From Pseudomonas reinekei (GTDB taxonomy: Bacteria > Pseudomonadota > Gammaproteobacteria > Pseudomonadales > Pseudomonadaceae), in assembly GCF_001945365.1 (NCBI RefSeq), contig NZ_MSTQ01000004.1, forward strand, positions 124,001 through 188,000: DNA of 64,000 nucleotides, written 5' to 3'. The first letter of the stretch is position 1. Each line of letters starts with the position of its first letter. Below are positions 39,995 through 48,430 of this stretch, piece after piece. A model generated the notes under the pieces. The model ran no database searches and was not told the DNA's origin. It was given only the letters and a program-made list of their open reading frames with translations. The position numbers and the translations under genes are program-made.

Positions 39995-41491
39995 TTAGTT
40001 TTTGGTGGACGGCAACTTAGAGACGAGGCGCAACGAGACCGTCAGGCCTTCAAGCTGGTAATGCGGCCGCAGGTAGAATCGCGAGTTGTAATAGCCGGGA
40101 TTGCCTTCGACTTCCTCGACCACCACTTCAGCGCCAGCCAACGGCTTGCGCGCCTTGTCCGACTCGGTGGCGGTGGCCGGATTGTGCTCGACGTAGCGAC
40201 CGATCCAGTTGTTGAGCCAGATCTGCATGTCGGCGCGCTCTTTGAACGAGCCGATCTTGTCGCGCACGATGCACTTGAGGTAATGCGCGAAGCGGCAGGT
40301 GGCGAACAGGTACGGCAACCGCGCGGCCAGGTTGGCGTTGGCGGTGGCGTCCGGGTCGTCATATTCGGCGGGCTTGTGCATTGACTGCGCACCGATGAAC
40401 GCCGCCAGGTTGCTGTTCTTTTTATGCACCAGCGGCATGAAACCGTTTTTCGCCAGTTCTGCTTCACGGCGATCGCTGATGGCGATTTCGGTAGGGCACG
40501 TCATGTCGACGCCGCCGTCATCGGTGGGGAACGTGTGCACGGGCAAATCTTCCACCGCCCCGCCGGATTCGATACCACGAATCTGCGAGCACCAGCCGTA
40601 GCGCTTGAATGACCGGTTGATGTTCACCGCCATCGCGTAAGCTGCGTTGGCCCAAGTGAAATCCTTGCTGCCCGGTGAATCGGTGGTCTCTTCGAAATCG
40701 AATGCTTCCACCGGATTGGTCTTGGCACCGTACGGTGCGCGAGACAGGAAGCGAGGCATGGCCAGGCCCACGTAACGCGAGTCCTCGGAGGCGCGAAACG
40801 CTCGCCAGGCGGCATGCTCCGGGGTCTGGAAAATTTTCGTCAAGTCCCGCGGATTGGCCAGTTCCTGCCACGACTCCATCAGCATCACGCTGGGGTCTGC
40901 CGCCGCGATCAGTGGGCAGTGTGCCGCGGCGCTGACCTTGGCCATCTGCGTCAGTAGATCGACATCCGGGGCGCTGTTGCTGAAGTAATAATCCGCCACG
41001 AAGGAGCCGTAGGGCTCTCCGCCAAACTGACCGTATTCTTCTTCATAAAGCTTCTTGAACAGCGGGCTCTGATCCCAGGCCACGCCCTTGAATTTGCGCA
41101 GGGTCTTGTGCATTTCCGACTTGGAAATGTTCATCACGCGAATTTTCAGGGTCTCGTCGGACTCGGTGTTACTGACCAGATAATGCAGGCCGCGCCAGGC
41201 GCTTTCCACCGACTGGAATTGCTCGTGGTGCAAGATGTGGTTGATCTGCTCGGTCAACTTGCGATCCAGCTCGGCAATCAAGCCTTCGATGGTGCCCAGT
41301 ACATCGTCCGACACCAGATGCGTGTCCTGCAACGCCTGTTCGGCCAGGGTACGCACCGCGAACTCGACGGCATCCTTGGCTTTATCAGTCTTGGGTTTGA
41401 ACTCTTTTTGCAGCAGGCTGGCGAAGTCGGCGACCGCCAGATCGGGGGTCGCAACCGTTTGCGTCAGCGCTTGAGATTCGCTGGTAGACAT
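39995..41491 (-). CDS. tssC: T6SS sheath large subunit TssC (VipB)
   Basis: TssC pairs with TssB to form the contractile sheath. Family features include SAWRGLHYLVSNTE, KFKGVAWDQSPLFK, QFGGEPYGSFVADYYF, and the C-terminal YNSRFYLRPHYQLEGL region. I chose the ATG at 41491 (498 aa). It has AAGGAA at the right spacing and begins at the family's normal N-terminus; an in-frame start 15 codons upstream is less likely. Confidence 0.96.
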   Translation of the reverse strand: MSTSESQALTQTVATPDLAVADFASLLQKEFKPKTDKAKDAVEFAVRTLAEQALQDTHLVSDDVLGTIEGLIAELDRKLTEQINHILHHEQFQSVESAWRGLHYLVSNTESDETLKIRVMNISKSEMHKTLRKFKGVAWDQSPLFKKLYEEEYGQFGGEPYGSFVADYYFSNSAPDVDLLTQMAKVSAAAHCPLIAAADPSVMLMESWQELANPRDLTKIFQTPEHAAWRAFRASEDSRYVGLAMPRFLSRAPYGAKTNPVEAFDFEETTDSPGSKDFTWANAAYAMAVNINRSFKRYGWCSQIRGIESGGAVEDLPVHTFPTDDGGVDMTCPTEIAISDRREAELAKNGFMPLVHKKNSNLAAFIGAQSMHKPAEYDDPDATANANLAARLPYLFATCRFAHYLKCIVRDKIGSFKERADMQIWLNNWIGRYVEHNPATATESDKARKPLAGAEVVVEEVEGNPGYYNSRFYLRPHYQLEGLTVSLRLVSKLPSTKN

Positions 41492-41529
41492 GGCTATTCC
41501 TTGAATTCGGGCAAAGCTTTTCTCCGCCG

Positions 41530-41546
41530 GGGCCAAAAAGTGGCCC
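41530..41546 (-). other. Hairpin in the tssB-tssC spacer
   Basis: A six-base-pair inverted repeat GGGCCA/TGGCCC with an AAAAG loop lies in the spacer between tssB and tssC, next to the 12-bp tandem repeats. It could shape the relative expression of the two sheath genes. There is no T-run. Confidence 0.35.
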
Positions 41547-41568
41547 AGCCGAGGGGGGTTTTAGTTGG

Positions 41569-41616
41569 GTAGTGCCGAGGACAGTGCCGAGGACAGTGCC
41601 GGGTGCAGTGCCGAAA
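41569..41616. repeat. Four tandem 12-bp units between tssB and tssC
   Basis: Four consecutive imperfect copies of a 12-mer (gtagtgccgagg, acagtgccgagg, acagtgccgggt, gcagtgccgaaa) fill the spacer just after the tssB stop. All copies share AGTGCCG. No function can be read from the sequence; slippage-prone expansion or a protein-binding array are both possible. Confidence 0.7.
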
Positions 41617-41619
41617 CGT

Positions 41620-42126
41620 TTACTCGGGTTCGGCTTGCGCTGCTGGCGCCGAGTTCAGTGCCTGCATCAGAGCGGGCTCGCTCAACAAACGAGCGAGCAG
41701 TTCTTCAGCACCGGTCTTGCCGTCCATGTAGGTGAGCAAGTTCGACAATTGGCTGCGGGCGGTGAGCAGCGCATCCAACGATGGAACGTTGCGTGCAATG
41801 GCTGCCGGGCTGAAGTCGTCGAGACTTTCAAATGTGATATCCACCGGCAAGCTGCCTTCCCCTGTCAGCGTGTTAGGGACTTGCAGTTCTACACGCGGCT
41901 TCATCGACTTGAGACGCTCATCGAAATTGTCGACATCGATCTCCAGGAACTTGCGCTCCGCCACCGGCGCCAAGGGTTCGGCCGGCTTGCCCGAGAGGTC
42001 CGAAAATACGCCCATCACGAACGGCAACGACACGCTTTTTTCGGCACCATAGATTTCCACGTCGTATTCGATCTGGACGCGGGGAGCACGGTTGCGGGCT
42101 ATGAATTTCTGACTGCTTTCTGCCAT
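41620..42126 (-). CDS. tssB: T6SS sheath small subunit TssB (VipA)
   Basis: This 168-aa protein begins MAESSQKFIARNRAPRVQIE and has the conserved VMGVFSDLSGKP motif, then KFLEIDVDNFDERL. TssB and TssC co-assemble into the sheath. I start it at 42126, where GGAGGT lies at ideal spacing, and not at an in-frame start 20 codons upstream. It lies between tssA and tssC. Confidence 0.96.
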   Translation of the reverse strand: MAESSQKFIARNRAPRVQIEYDVEIYGAEKSVSLPFVMGVFSDLSGKPAEPLAPVAERKFLEIDVDNFDERLKSMKPRVELQVPNTLTGEGSLPVDITFESLDDFSPAAIARNVPSLDALLTARSQLSNLLTYMDGKTGAEELLARLLSEPALMQALNSAPAAQAEPE

Positions 42127-42187
42127 GGAAAACCTCCGAGTGTGGGATGCAAAAACGTTGATATCGCGGGGTGGTCTGTGGGTCATG

Positions 42188-43207
42188 TCAGCCGTCGTCG
42201 CGCAGGCCGCTGACCAGCTTCAGTTGCGCCAAACCTTCCGGCGCAAGGTCTTGCAACAGCTCGACGAAATTTTTATCCACGAGCTTTCGTGCCCGTTGCA
42301 ACAACAGCGGTATCGGGCTGGCGGGTTCGTGGCTGGCGAAGTAGGTGCAGAGTTTGTCCAGCATCAGCCGCACATCATCTCGGCTATTGATCTCGCCGCG
42401 CTGGACAGGCGCCTTGCCTGCGCGTGCCTCAAGATCAGGCACCGGCGAGGCGCCCTCTTCAGTCTCTGCCTGTTCCGGCAAATAGCGCTTGACCCAGCCA
42501 CGGGCTCGTTCGAGCAACATCGGCAAAGCACTGAGGTCGACTGATCGGGCGATCCCCACACGTTCGGTGAGCAGCTGTTCGATACGTAGAGTGCGAGCCA
42601 ATGCGTCGTCGAGCGCGGTGGCCGTGCTGGCCAGAGCCACGGGACCGACCTCCTGGAACGCTCCTTCAATGGCTGCCAGCGAAGGAACCTCTGAGCCGAC
42701 CGCGCCGACCAGTTCCCCGCTGGCAAGGTCTATATCGCGAAGACTGAAGCGGCCGACCGCGAGGCTCTCCACCAGTGGAGATACGCGCAGATCGCGCAGA
42801 AGACCGTGGTTGTCACAGAGCCCGGCAATAATGTTGACGCGCAATTGCGGATCATCGTCATCATCGGCATCCAGTTGAGGGTGAACGTGCTCCCAATGTT
42901 GCTCGAGCAACGTTGCGATCAGCCCGAGACCGGCGGCCAGGCCGCTGATACCGCTGAGATTGAGCTCGGCTCGGGTCAGGTAAAGCGCGATGCGCAAGTC
43001 GCGGGTACGCTGTGCCAGCGGCATTGCCAGCGCCTTGACCGCCTTCCAGTTAGGCGGTGTAGCCGCAGACAGCGTAGTGCCGTATTCAACTTCAGGCTTG
43101 CCTTGCGCCTGCTCCTCAAGTGCAAGGAATTCAGGCTCGTATTCGACACTGATGCCGCACGGTGCATCGTCGCTTAGCCGTGTTGTCAGTGTCGTGAAGT
43201 CGTGCAT
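42188..43207 (-). CDS. tssA: T6SS cap/assembly protein TssA
   Basis: This 339-aa protein begins with an ImpA_N domain: DDAPCGISVEYEPEFLALEEQ in part, then PNWKAVKALAMPLAQRTRDLRIALYLTRAEL in parts. TssA caps the growing tail and coordinates sheath assembly. It is the first gene of the minus-strand structural operon. The ATG at 43207 follows GAGGGGAT and is preferred to a start six codons earlier. The operon promoter should lie in the short AT-rich spacer to its right. Confidence 0.93.
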   Translation of the reverse strand: MHDFTTLTTRLSDDAPCGISVEYEPEFLALEEQAQGKPEVEYGTTLSAATPPNWKAVKALAMPLAQRTRDLRIALYLTRAELNLSGISGLAAGLGLIATLLEQHWEHVHPQLDADDDDDPQLRVNIIAGLCDNHGLLRDLRVSPLVESLAVGRFSLRDIDLASGELVGAVGSEVPSLAAIEGAFQEVGPVALASTATALDDALARTLRIEQLLTERVGIARSVDLSALPMLLERARGWVKRYLPEQAETEEGASPVPDLEARAGKAPVQRGEINSRDDVRLMLDKLCTYFASHEPASPIPLLLQRARKLVDKNFVELLQDLAPEGLAQLKLVSGLRDDG

Positions 43208-43285
43208 CGAAATCCCCTCTTGCATCAGCTGTTAGTGACTGCTTAGGGGTAAAACAACCGATCACACGACTTTATTCCAGCGATC

Positions 43286-43308
43286 AAAAATTTATTTCGG
43301 AAATTTTT
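43286..43308. repeat. AT-rich inverted repeat between srpA-like gene and tssA
   Basis: An 8-bp perfect inverted repeat AAAAATTT/AAATTTTT with a seven-base spacer lies about 80 bp upstream of tssA. On the minus strand it could be a weak terminator for the catalase-like gene, since it ends in T residues, or part of the T6SS promoter. The AT-rich tract could also attract xenogeneic silencers such as MvaT; that is inference. Confidence 0.4.
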
Positions 43309-43328
43309 GCCTTACGGATTCTGTTCAT

Positions 43329-44372
43329 TCATTGCGTACGTGATTCGTGCAAACGGCGATTGCGCGACTCGGCGTAAGCGGCTGCTCGAGCCATCAACAA
43401 CGGGTCATCAGAGGGCTCAATACCGGGGGGCAATACCAGCGGGTTGAAATCGACATCGCGACATGGCCCGTCAACCTGGGACTGGTGAGAGGTAATGACC
43501 AATACGCCTGCATCAATGCGTCGGCGATCGGTTGGCCATAACCGGGTGGCATCATTACTCGGGTCTCCCGGCTCCGCGAAGGTGATCACCAAGTGCCAGC
43601 GGACCGGGGCCTGCTGCAGGCGTTTTGCCAAGGAGAATGACAACCGGTCCGGATCGCTACCGCCTGAAGACTCATGAACCTGCGGCGCGTACATCGCTTC
43701 CGGCTCCATGCTCCAGCGTACGGTGGACGCTTGGCCTTGTTCGTCTAAAAACCGGAATGCGTTAACGCTGTAATAGGTACCGTTGTCGTAGCCCGATGAG
43801 GGAGGAGTCACCGTCAGCCAATCGCGGAATCCTTGAGTCTCGGGGTGCTGTTCACGGAAGGCCTGCACCCGCGATGGATCGGGACGACCGGTGGCTTTAT
43901 CGGGCACGGATGCCTGTAACTGCTTGAGCAGAACCTCGGGCGTGCGCACTGGAAACACCGGGATGGAATTCATCGAAGTCTTCCATACTTGCCCGTCGGC
44001 AACCATCAACAATGCAAGGCTGCGCAGGTTGCCGCGTGCATCATTGACCGCCGGGTCGCCGCCTACGATCGACAGACGCCCGATCACCGGGTAGCTGCCC
44101 GGTTTGAACAAGGCGGCTTTGGAGAAAGGGGCAGCGTTGCCGTTGCTTTCAAAATGACCGCTGACGCAAACACCCTTGGCGTGATTGCGTCTGAAGCCTG
44201 GATGAGGGCCGGAGACCGCTTCAAACTCATCGACCATTTGCGTGGCGCTAGGGGCAGCCGCCAATCGTATCGCCCAATCGGGGGAAATGACGGCCACGCC
44301 GCAGCAGATCAATAAAATAAAAGAGGCCAACACAGTGGCCGCGATGCGCAGGGTTTTATTGTTAATCATCAA
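43329..44372 (-). CDS. Catalase-related peroxidase (SrpA-like mini-catalase)
   Basis: This 347-aa protein has an N-terminal membrane anchor or signal segment (about 10-32) and a reduced catalase fold. HAKGVCVSGHF contains the distal haem histidine region, and ARAAAYAESRNRRL near the C-terminus matches the proximal haem tyrosine helix (RxxxY). Such SrpA-type proteins are haem peroxidases much shorter than true catalases (about 480 aa), and act in the periplasm or at the membrane. The gene follows the anti-sigma gene by 45 bases in the same direction, so its expression is probably controlled by the divergent ECF sigma factor in response to oxidative stress. Confidence 0.88.
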   Translation of the reverse strand: MMINNKTLRIAATVLASFILLICCGVAVISPDWAIRLAAAPSATQMVDEFEAVSGPHPGFRRNHAKGVCVSGHFESNGNAAPFSKAALFKPGSYPVIGRLSIVGGDPAVNDARGNLRSLALLMVADGQVWKTSMNSIPVFPVRTPEVLLKQLQASVPDKATGRPDPSRVQAFREQHPETQGFRDWLTVTPPSSGYDNGTYYSVNAFRFLDEQGQASTVRWSMEPEAMYAPQVHESSGGSDPDRLSFSLAKRLQQAPVRWHLVITFAEPGDPSNDATRLWPTDRRRIDAGVLVITSHQSQVDGPCRDVDFNPLVLPPGIEPSDDPLLMARAAAYAESRNRRLHESRTQ

Positions 44373-44417
44373 TTTTCCAGGTGTCCGGCTTCGTTGACGA
44401 TGCCGACTCCTGCGGTC

Positions 44418-45341
44418 TTACTCGCGCGTTGCAGCTATCCATAAAGGTGTAAGTCGCGAGGCAAACAATTGGCCTGCGCTGCGGTCCGCCACCAGACGAG
44501 CGACGGCGTTGAGATCAACCCCTTCCGGCTCGCCGATCAGGGCGTAGCCGAGTTCAGACTGCCGCCACACCACTACGTTCATTTGTGCCACACGCAGTTG
44601 CGCAGGAGACTGATCCGGTTTGGGCTCTTTCATCACGCAAAGCGCAATGGGCGCACCGGTCTGCGGCAAATAGATTAATTGCACCAACGCTTTTTGGTTG
44701 AAACGCAGGCGCTGTACGCCTTTGAACGTCAAACCTGCCGAACTGAGATCGGGAATACGCAAGGCCAGTCCATCAACCTGACGAATATCGCTGACCGTCC
44801 GGGCCACGATGCCGGGATCAGGGGTCACCAGATCGACGGTATCGCGGGTATACAACTGCTGGTACGACGCGGCTTGTTGAACCCACGGCGACGGCTGGTT
44901 CTGTGCCAGGGTCGGTGGCTGAACAGGATTGTGTGTGCGTGCCGCGCCACCGAGGAAACCGGCCTGCAGCACAAGACCGTAACACGCAGCCCCTGTGGCG
45001 AACGCAACGGCCAGCCAGCCCAGTCGTGGCTTGCCGAACATTCGTTCGACAAAACTGGCAGCGGGCGCATGGGTTTTGCGGGAAACCTGTGCGTCAGGAC
45101 GCGGCGGCAGCGACTGCTTCGACAGTGCGTCGATTTTCTGCACCAGGCTCTCGGGCACTGGCGGAATGGCTTGACGGGCAAATGCTTCGGGGTACGGCAG
45201 CGTTGACGCCATCAAGCAAAAGACGCGCTCGGCAACGTCTGGAGAATGCTCCATCAATTGCTCGATTTCCTGACATTGCTGGGGCGACAATTCGCCGTTC
45301 ACATATGCCAGAAGCAAAGCGTCATCCCCTACAGTGGTCAC
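44418..45341 (-). CDS. Membrane anti-sigma factor (putative)
   Basis: The N-terminal cytoplasmic region (LLLAYVNGELSPQQCQEIEQLME) matches the short helical anti-sigma domain that begins RskA/ChrR-like proteins, but no HxxxCxxC zinc motif is present. A single transmembrane helix (about 127-150 from the chosen start) is followed by a periplasmic domain (about 155 aa). Together with the divergent ECF sigma gene this gives a classic sigma/anti-sigma pair. I prefer the GTG at 45341, which has GGAG seven bases upstream, over an ATG at 45395 with a weak site. The periplasmic part has no sensing motif that I recognise. Confidence 0.78.
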   Translation of the reverse strand: MTTVGDDALLLAYVNGELSPQQCQEIEQLMEHSPDVAERVFCLMASTLPYPEAFARQAIPPVPESLVQKIDALSKQSLPPRPDAQVSRKTHAPAASFVERMFGKPRLGWLAVAFATGAACYGLVLQAGFLGGAARTHNPVQPPTLAQNQPSPWVQQAASYQQLYTRDTVDLVTPDPGIVARTVSDIRQVDGLALRIPDLSSAGLTFKGVQRLRFNQKALVQLIYLPQTGAPIALCVMKEPKPDQSPAQLRVAQMNVVVWRQSELGYALIGEPEGVDLNAVARLVADRSAGQLFASRLTPLWIAATRE

Positions 45342-45395
45342 TTGGCATCTCCATTTCTCATCGCGCGTATCTTCCTTGACCTCTCGGCCAAACAT

Positions 45396-45695
45396 CCGCT
45401 TGTTTAGCCCAACTAGCCATCATATTGACATCAGGCTGGATAACTCAATAGCCGTCAACGCTGCAATCGATCTCACATCAGAAACCGCACTCAAGGGCGC
45501 AGTATAAATGTTTTGCGCATTGGCGTATCTGGATAGGTTTTTGCCTTTGAGAATGGCACAATCGCGACCCGGTATCGATTAAGTTACATATCGGTGCCAC
45601 AGTGTCAGAGGTCCGGCGTAGCGCTACCGGATGTGTTGGCCAGTAGCTGAACTCATTGGTTACGCCACAGGCACCATGTAATAACAAGAGGGAAT
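45396..45695. promoter_or_regulatory. Divergent regulatory region between anti-sigma and ECF sigma genes
   Basis: This 300-bp spacer must hold promoters for both divergent transcripts. It contains a near-palindromic block CCGGCGTAGCGCTACCGG whose core GTAGCGCTAC (45618-45627) is a perfect 10-bp palindrome, about 70 bp upstream of the sigma start codon. I did not find a clear ECF-type -35/-10 pair. Confidence 0.45.
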
Positions 45696-46250
45696 ATGTC
45701 GATCACTGGTGCGGACTTACCGGCACTCCTTCCGGGTCTATTGCCGCGATTATGGGCGTTCGCCTTGCGTATAACCGGCGACAAACATGACGCGGAAGAC
45801 CTCGTACAACTGGCCTGTGTCCGGGCTTTGGAACGAGCCCATCAGTTTCAGCCGGACACCTCATTATTGAGCTGGATGTTCTCAATCGTTCACTCTACGT
45901 GGATCAACGAACTGCGGTCGCGCAATGTGCGCGGCCGCTCGCGTTCTGATTGGGATCAGAACGCGCTGGAAACAGTCAGCGACCCGGATGCTGCAACCCC
46001 CGAATCTTCGCTCATGCACCAACAGATCCTGAGCGCCGTCAATAATTTGCCCGAGGCCCAGCGCGAAGTGATGCTGCTGGTTGGCGTCGAGCAATTCAGC
46101 TACAAGGAAGCGGCTGTCATACTGGATGTGCCGATGGGCACTGTGATGAGCCGCCTGTCCCGGGCCCGACAGGCGATCGGCGCATTGTTCAACCCGGAAG
46201 AGAAAAAGCGATCTTTGCAGTCACGTCGTCAGCCCGATATCTCGCCCTGA
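45696..46250 (+). CDS. ECF (group IV) RNA polymerase sigma factor
   Basis: This 184-aa protein has region 2 (LRITGDKHDAEDLVQLACVRALER, then LLSWMFSIVHSTWINELRSR) and region 4 (LPEAQREVMLLVGVEQFSYKEAA, then VPMGTVMSRLSRAR). Region 3 is absent, as in all ECF sigmas. It is divergent from a membrane anti-sigma gene followed by a mini-catalase, so a role in oxidative or envelope stress is inferred. AAGAGGG lies upstream of the ATG. Confidence 0.94.
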   Translation: MSITGADLPALLPGLLPRLWAFALRITGDKHDAEDLVQLACVRALERAHQFQPDTSLLSWMFSIVHSTWINELRSRNVRGRSRSDWDQNALETVSDPDAATPESSLMHQQILSAVNNLPEAQREVMLLVGVEQFSYKEAAVILDVPMGTVMSRLSRARQAIGALFNPEEKKRSLQSRRQPDISP

Positions 46251-46654
46251 GACTGCGGGTCGTTGCACTGCAGCGCCGTCAATGTCGCCTCCCCTTGCTA
46301 CTCAGCCTTTGCCACTCACCCCGCGCACCTGATCAACTATCGTCACACCGATAGCCGATCTGTACTTGCTGGATAACAACTAAATCCAAGTTTCTATTTC
46401 AAAGTAACGCCATTAAACCGGCCACCGAAAACTACCTTTACTGACTGGACTTCAATTCCAACAACGGTTTTGAAATCCAGAATCTGAGCAATTTGGTATG
46501 CACAGTCGCAGTGTCCGACCATCACTGCGAACTCAATAGTGAGCAGAATCCTGATCGGTTCAAATGGGTCTGGATCTTCATCAGGCGTAATCTCTACTCA
46601 GCGGCTGGGCGTCCGGATTTCCAGAAATTCATTGATCAGGACTGGAGGACGAAT
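46251..46654. other. 404-bp intergenic region, nothing recognised
   Basis: No open frame with a plausible ribosome site, no RNA gene and no clear hairpin terminator was found between the sigma gene and the convergent MarR gene. The stretch at about 46370-46620 is visibly more AT-rich than the flanking T6SS region. Confidence 0.4.
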
Positions 46655-47110
46655 TTATCGCCCTTCAATCAACCGGTCACGGATGCCCGCGACCGCAGCC
46701 TGAATTTCCATGACTTTTTCCGCGCTCATGCCCACTGCCGACTGAATACATCCCGGGACCTTGAGTGCCTCAGACTTCAATGCCCTGCCCTTGTCCGTCA
46801 GCCTGACCCGCACCTGACGCTCATCTTTCGGATCCCGGCAGCGGCTGATAAGTCCCGCGCTTTCCATACGCTTAACTAATGGCGTGAGTGTGCTCGACTC
46901 CAGAAATAGCCTGCTACCCAGATCCTTGATGATCTGATCATCCTTCGCCCAAAGCGCCACCATCAGCAAATACTGCGGATACGTCAGACCTATTGCCTCC
47001 AAAATCGGACGGTAGAACTGCGCAAGCGCATGTCCCGTTGAGTAGATCGTGAAGCATAAAAACTCATTCAGTGGCGCGAAATCGTCTTCCGGAATATCCA
47101 ATTGGGTCAC
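46655..47110 (-). CDS. MarR-family regulator, OhrR-like
   Basis: This 151-aa protein is a winged-helix MarR regulator (about 40-135, with SSTLTPLVKRMESAGLI as recognition region and DERQVRVRLTDKG as wing). Near the N-terminus FLCFTIYS matches the redox-active cysteine segment of OhrR proteins, which release DNA when organic peroxides oxidise that cysteine. It is divergent from a secreted hydrolase gene, the likely target. The start is GTG with GGGAG six bases upstream. The gene is less GC-rich than the T6SS genes. Confidence 0.88.
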   Translation of the reverse strand: MTQLDIPEDDFAPLNEFLCFTIYSTGHALAQFYRPILEAIGLTYPQYLLMVALWAKDDQIIKDLGSRLFLESSTLTPLVKRMESAGLISRCRDPKDERQVRVRLTDKGRALKSEALKVPGCIQSAVGMSAEKVMEIQAAVAGIRDRLIEGR

Positions 47111-47172
47111 CTGTTTCTCCCTTGTTACCTAGGGGAAGCAAATTATTACGTGCACGATTCAATCGCAAGCTA

Positions 47173-47206
47173 TTGACAACAGATTTTATCTGTCGCACGA
47201 TTATTA
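47173..47206 (+). promoter_or_regulatory. Promoter and operator-like palindrome upstream of hydrolase gene
   Basis: A perfect consensus -35 box TTGACA (47173-47178) is followed at once by the inverted repeat ACAGAT-TTT-ATCTGT (47179-47193). A weak -10 candidate (GATTAT, 47199-47204) lies at a long spacing of 20. The palindrome fits a MarR dimer site blocking the promoter of the divergent hydrolase gene. GCACGATT also occurs twice in direct orientation, at 47152 and 47195. Confidence 0.5.
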
Positions 47207-47266
47207 CCAGAGCGATTGGTTAGCGCACAAAATATTAAGCAGTTCCACTCACTGGTAAACACTCAA

Positions 47267-48037
47267 ATGAAAAAGATTCTCTCGGGCTTGGCCTTCGCAA
47301 CTGCCATCACTGCCGCAACCCTGGCACACGCCGCTGACGTAAAGCCAACCGTGATCCTTGTGCACGGCGCTTTCGCTGATTCGTCAAGTTGGAATGGCGT
47401 TGTGAAAATTCTGGAAAAGGACGGTTACCCCGTCATCGCAGCGGCGAATCCACTGCGTGGTGTTACCAGTGACGCCCAGTCTGTTGCAAGCATCGTCAAA
47501 AACATCAAGACGCCGGTTGTCCTGGTCGGTCACTCGTATGGCGGACCTGTGATTTCTGAAGCCGCTTATGGCAACTCAAACGTGAAGAGCTTGGTATTCG
47601 TCGCAGCGTTTGCGCCAGAGGCTGGCGAAACGGCAGCGGAATTGTCTGGCCGCTTCCCAGGCGGAACGCTTGCATCTGCTCTAGCTGCACCCGTTGATCT
47701 TGCGGACGGTGGGAAAGATCTCTACATCCAGCAAGATAAATTCCATGAACAATTTGCTGCCGATGTATCTGAAGCCGATGCTCGCCTGATGGCTGCTGGT
47801 CAGCGCCCCGTCACCGTCGCTGCGTTGAATGAAGCAGCCACCACGCCGGCCTGGAAAACCGTTCCATCGTGGTTTGTTTACGGCGATAAAGACAAGAACA
47901 TTCCACCTCAGGCCCTGGCGTTCATGGCTGAGCGTGCGCACTCCAAGCAAACTGTCGTGGTCAAGGGTGGCTCACACGTTGTGATGGTGTCCAATCCAAA
48001 GGCCGTAGCTGAGCTGATTGAGAAGGCGGCAAAATAA
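47267..48037 (+). CDS. Secreted alpha/beta hydrolase
   Basis: This 256-aa protein has a clear signal peptide (MKKILSGLAFATAITAATLAHA in two parts, cleavage about residue 22). The alpha/beta-hydrolase fold has the oxyanion HGAFADSSSW motif, nucleophile elbow GHSYGG, acid FVYGDKD and the final histidine in KGGSHVVMVSNP. The substrate cannot be read from the sequence. Similar small esterase-like proteins are often controlled by OhrR/MarR-type regulators, and one is encoded divergently here. I start at the ATG at 47267 because the signal peptide begins there. Confidence 0.88.
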   Translation: MKKILSGLAFATAITAATLAHAADVKPTVILVHGAFADSSSWNGVVKILEKDGYPVIAAANPLRGVTSDAQSVASIVKNIKTPVVLVGHSYGGPVISEAAYGNSNVKSLVFVAAFAPEAGETAAELSGRFPGGTLASALAAPVDLADGGKDLYIQQDKFHEQFAADVSEADARLMAAGQRPVTVAALNEAATTPAWKTVPSWFVYGDKDKNIPPQALAFMAERAHSKQTVVVKGGSHVVMVSNPKAVAELIEKAAK

Positions 48038-48131
48038 ACTGGAACTGTCTGCCATGAAGTTTACCGACTGGCAGCGGCCTGTTATTGGAAAATGACAGAT
48101 CAAGTTGATCCCCGCTCCTTATAGATGCTTT

Positions 48132-48158
48132 AGCCCGCGCTCTCCACGCGGGCTTTTA
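48132..48158 (+). terminator. Rho-independent terminator after hydrolase gene
   Basis: A 7-bp stem GCCCGCG/CGCGGGC with loop CTCTCCA is followed by TTTT. It lies about 95 bases after the hydrolase stop codon in the right orientation. Confidence 0.8.
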
Positions 48159-48430
48159 CATTCCTGTCTCCTCAACGCGAAGGACAAGCCTTGAACAATA
48201 CTGTTGTCTACAACCATCTCGCTGCCCGGCAACCCTAGTAACGACAGGGTCAATCGTTTAGGGAAATGCCTCGCTCAGCGCGAAATCCCGCTATGGTCCA
48301 GAGACGATTTGCAAGCCCTGCCCGCCGAGATGAAAAAGCCCCGTCATTGAAGGGGCCTGAGTGAATCGCGTGCATAAAAAGATCCCCGGCGGATGCCAGG
48401 GCTTGATTCGAAACATGTAGACCCTTCGGG
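48159..48430. other. Gene-poor spacer with one terminator
   Basis: No coding region could be supported here. The only structure seen is the minus-strand terminator at 48333-48359, downstream of the small acidic-protein gene. Confidence 0.4.
48333..48359 (-). terminator. Terminator of the 52-aa acidic protein gene
   Basis: On the minus strand the sequence reads GCCCC-TTCAATGAC-GGGGC followed by TTTTT, a standard intrinsic terminator. It lies about 75 bases past the stop of the small gene at 48431-48589. Confidence 0.7.
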
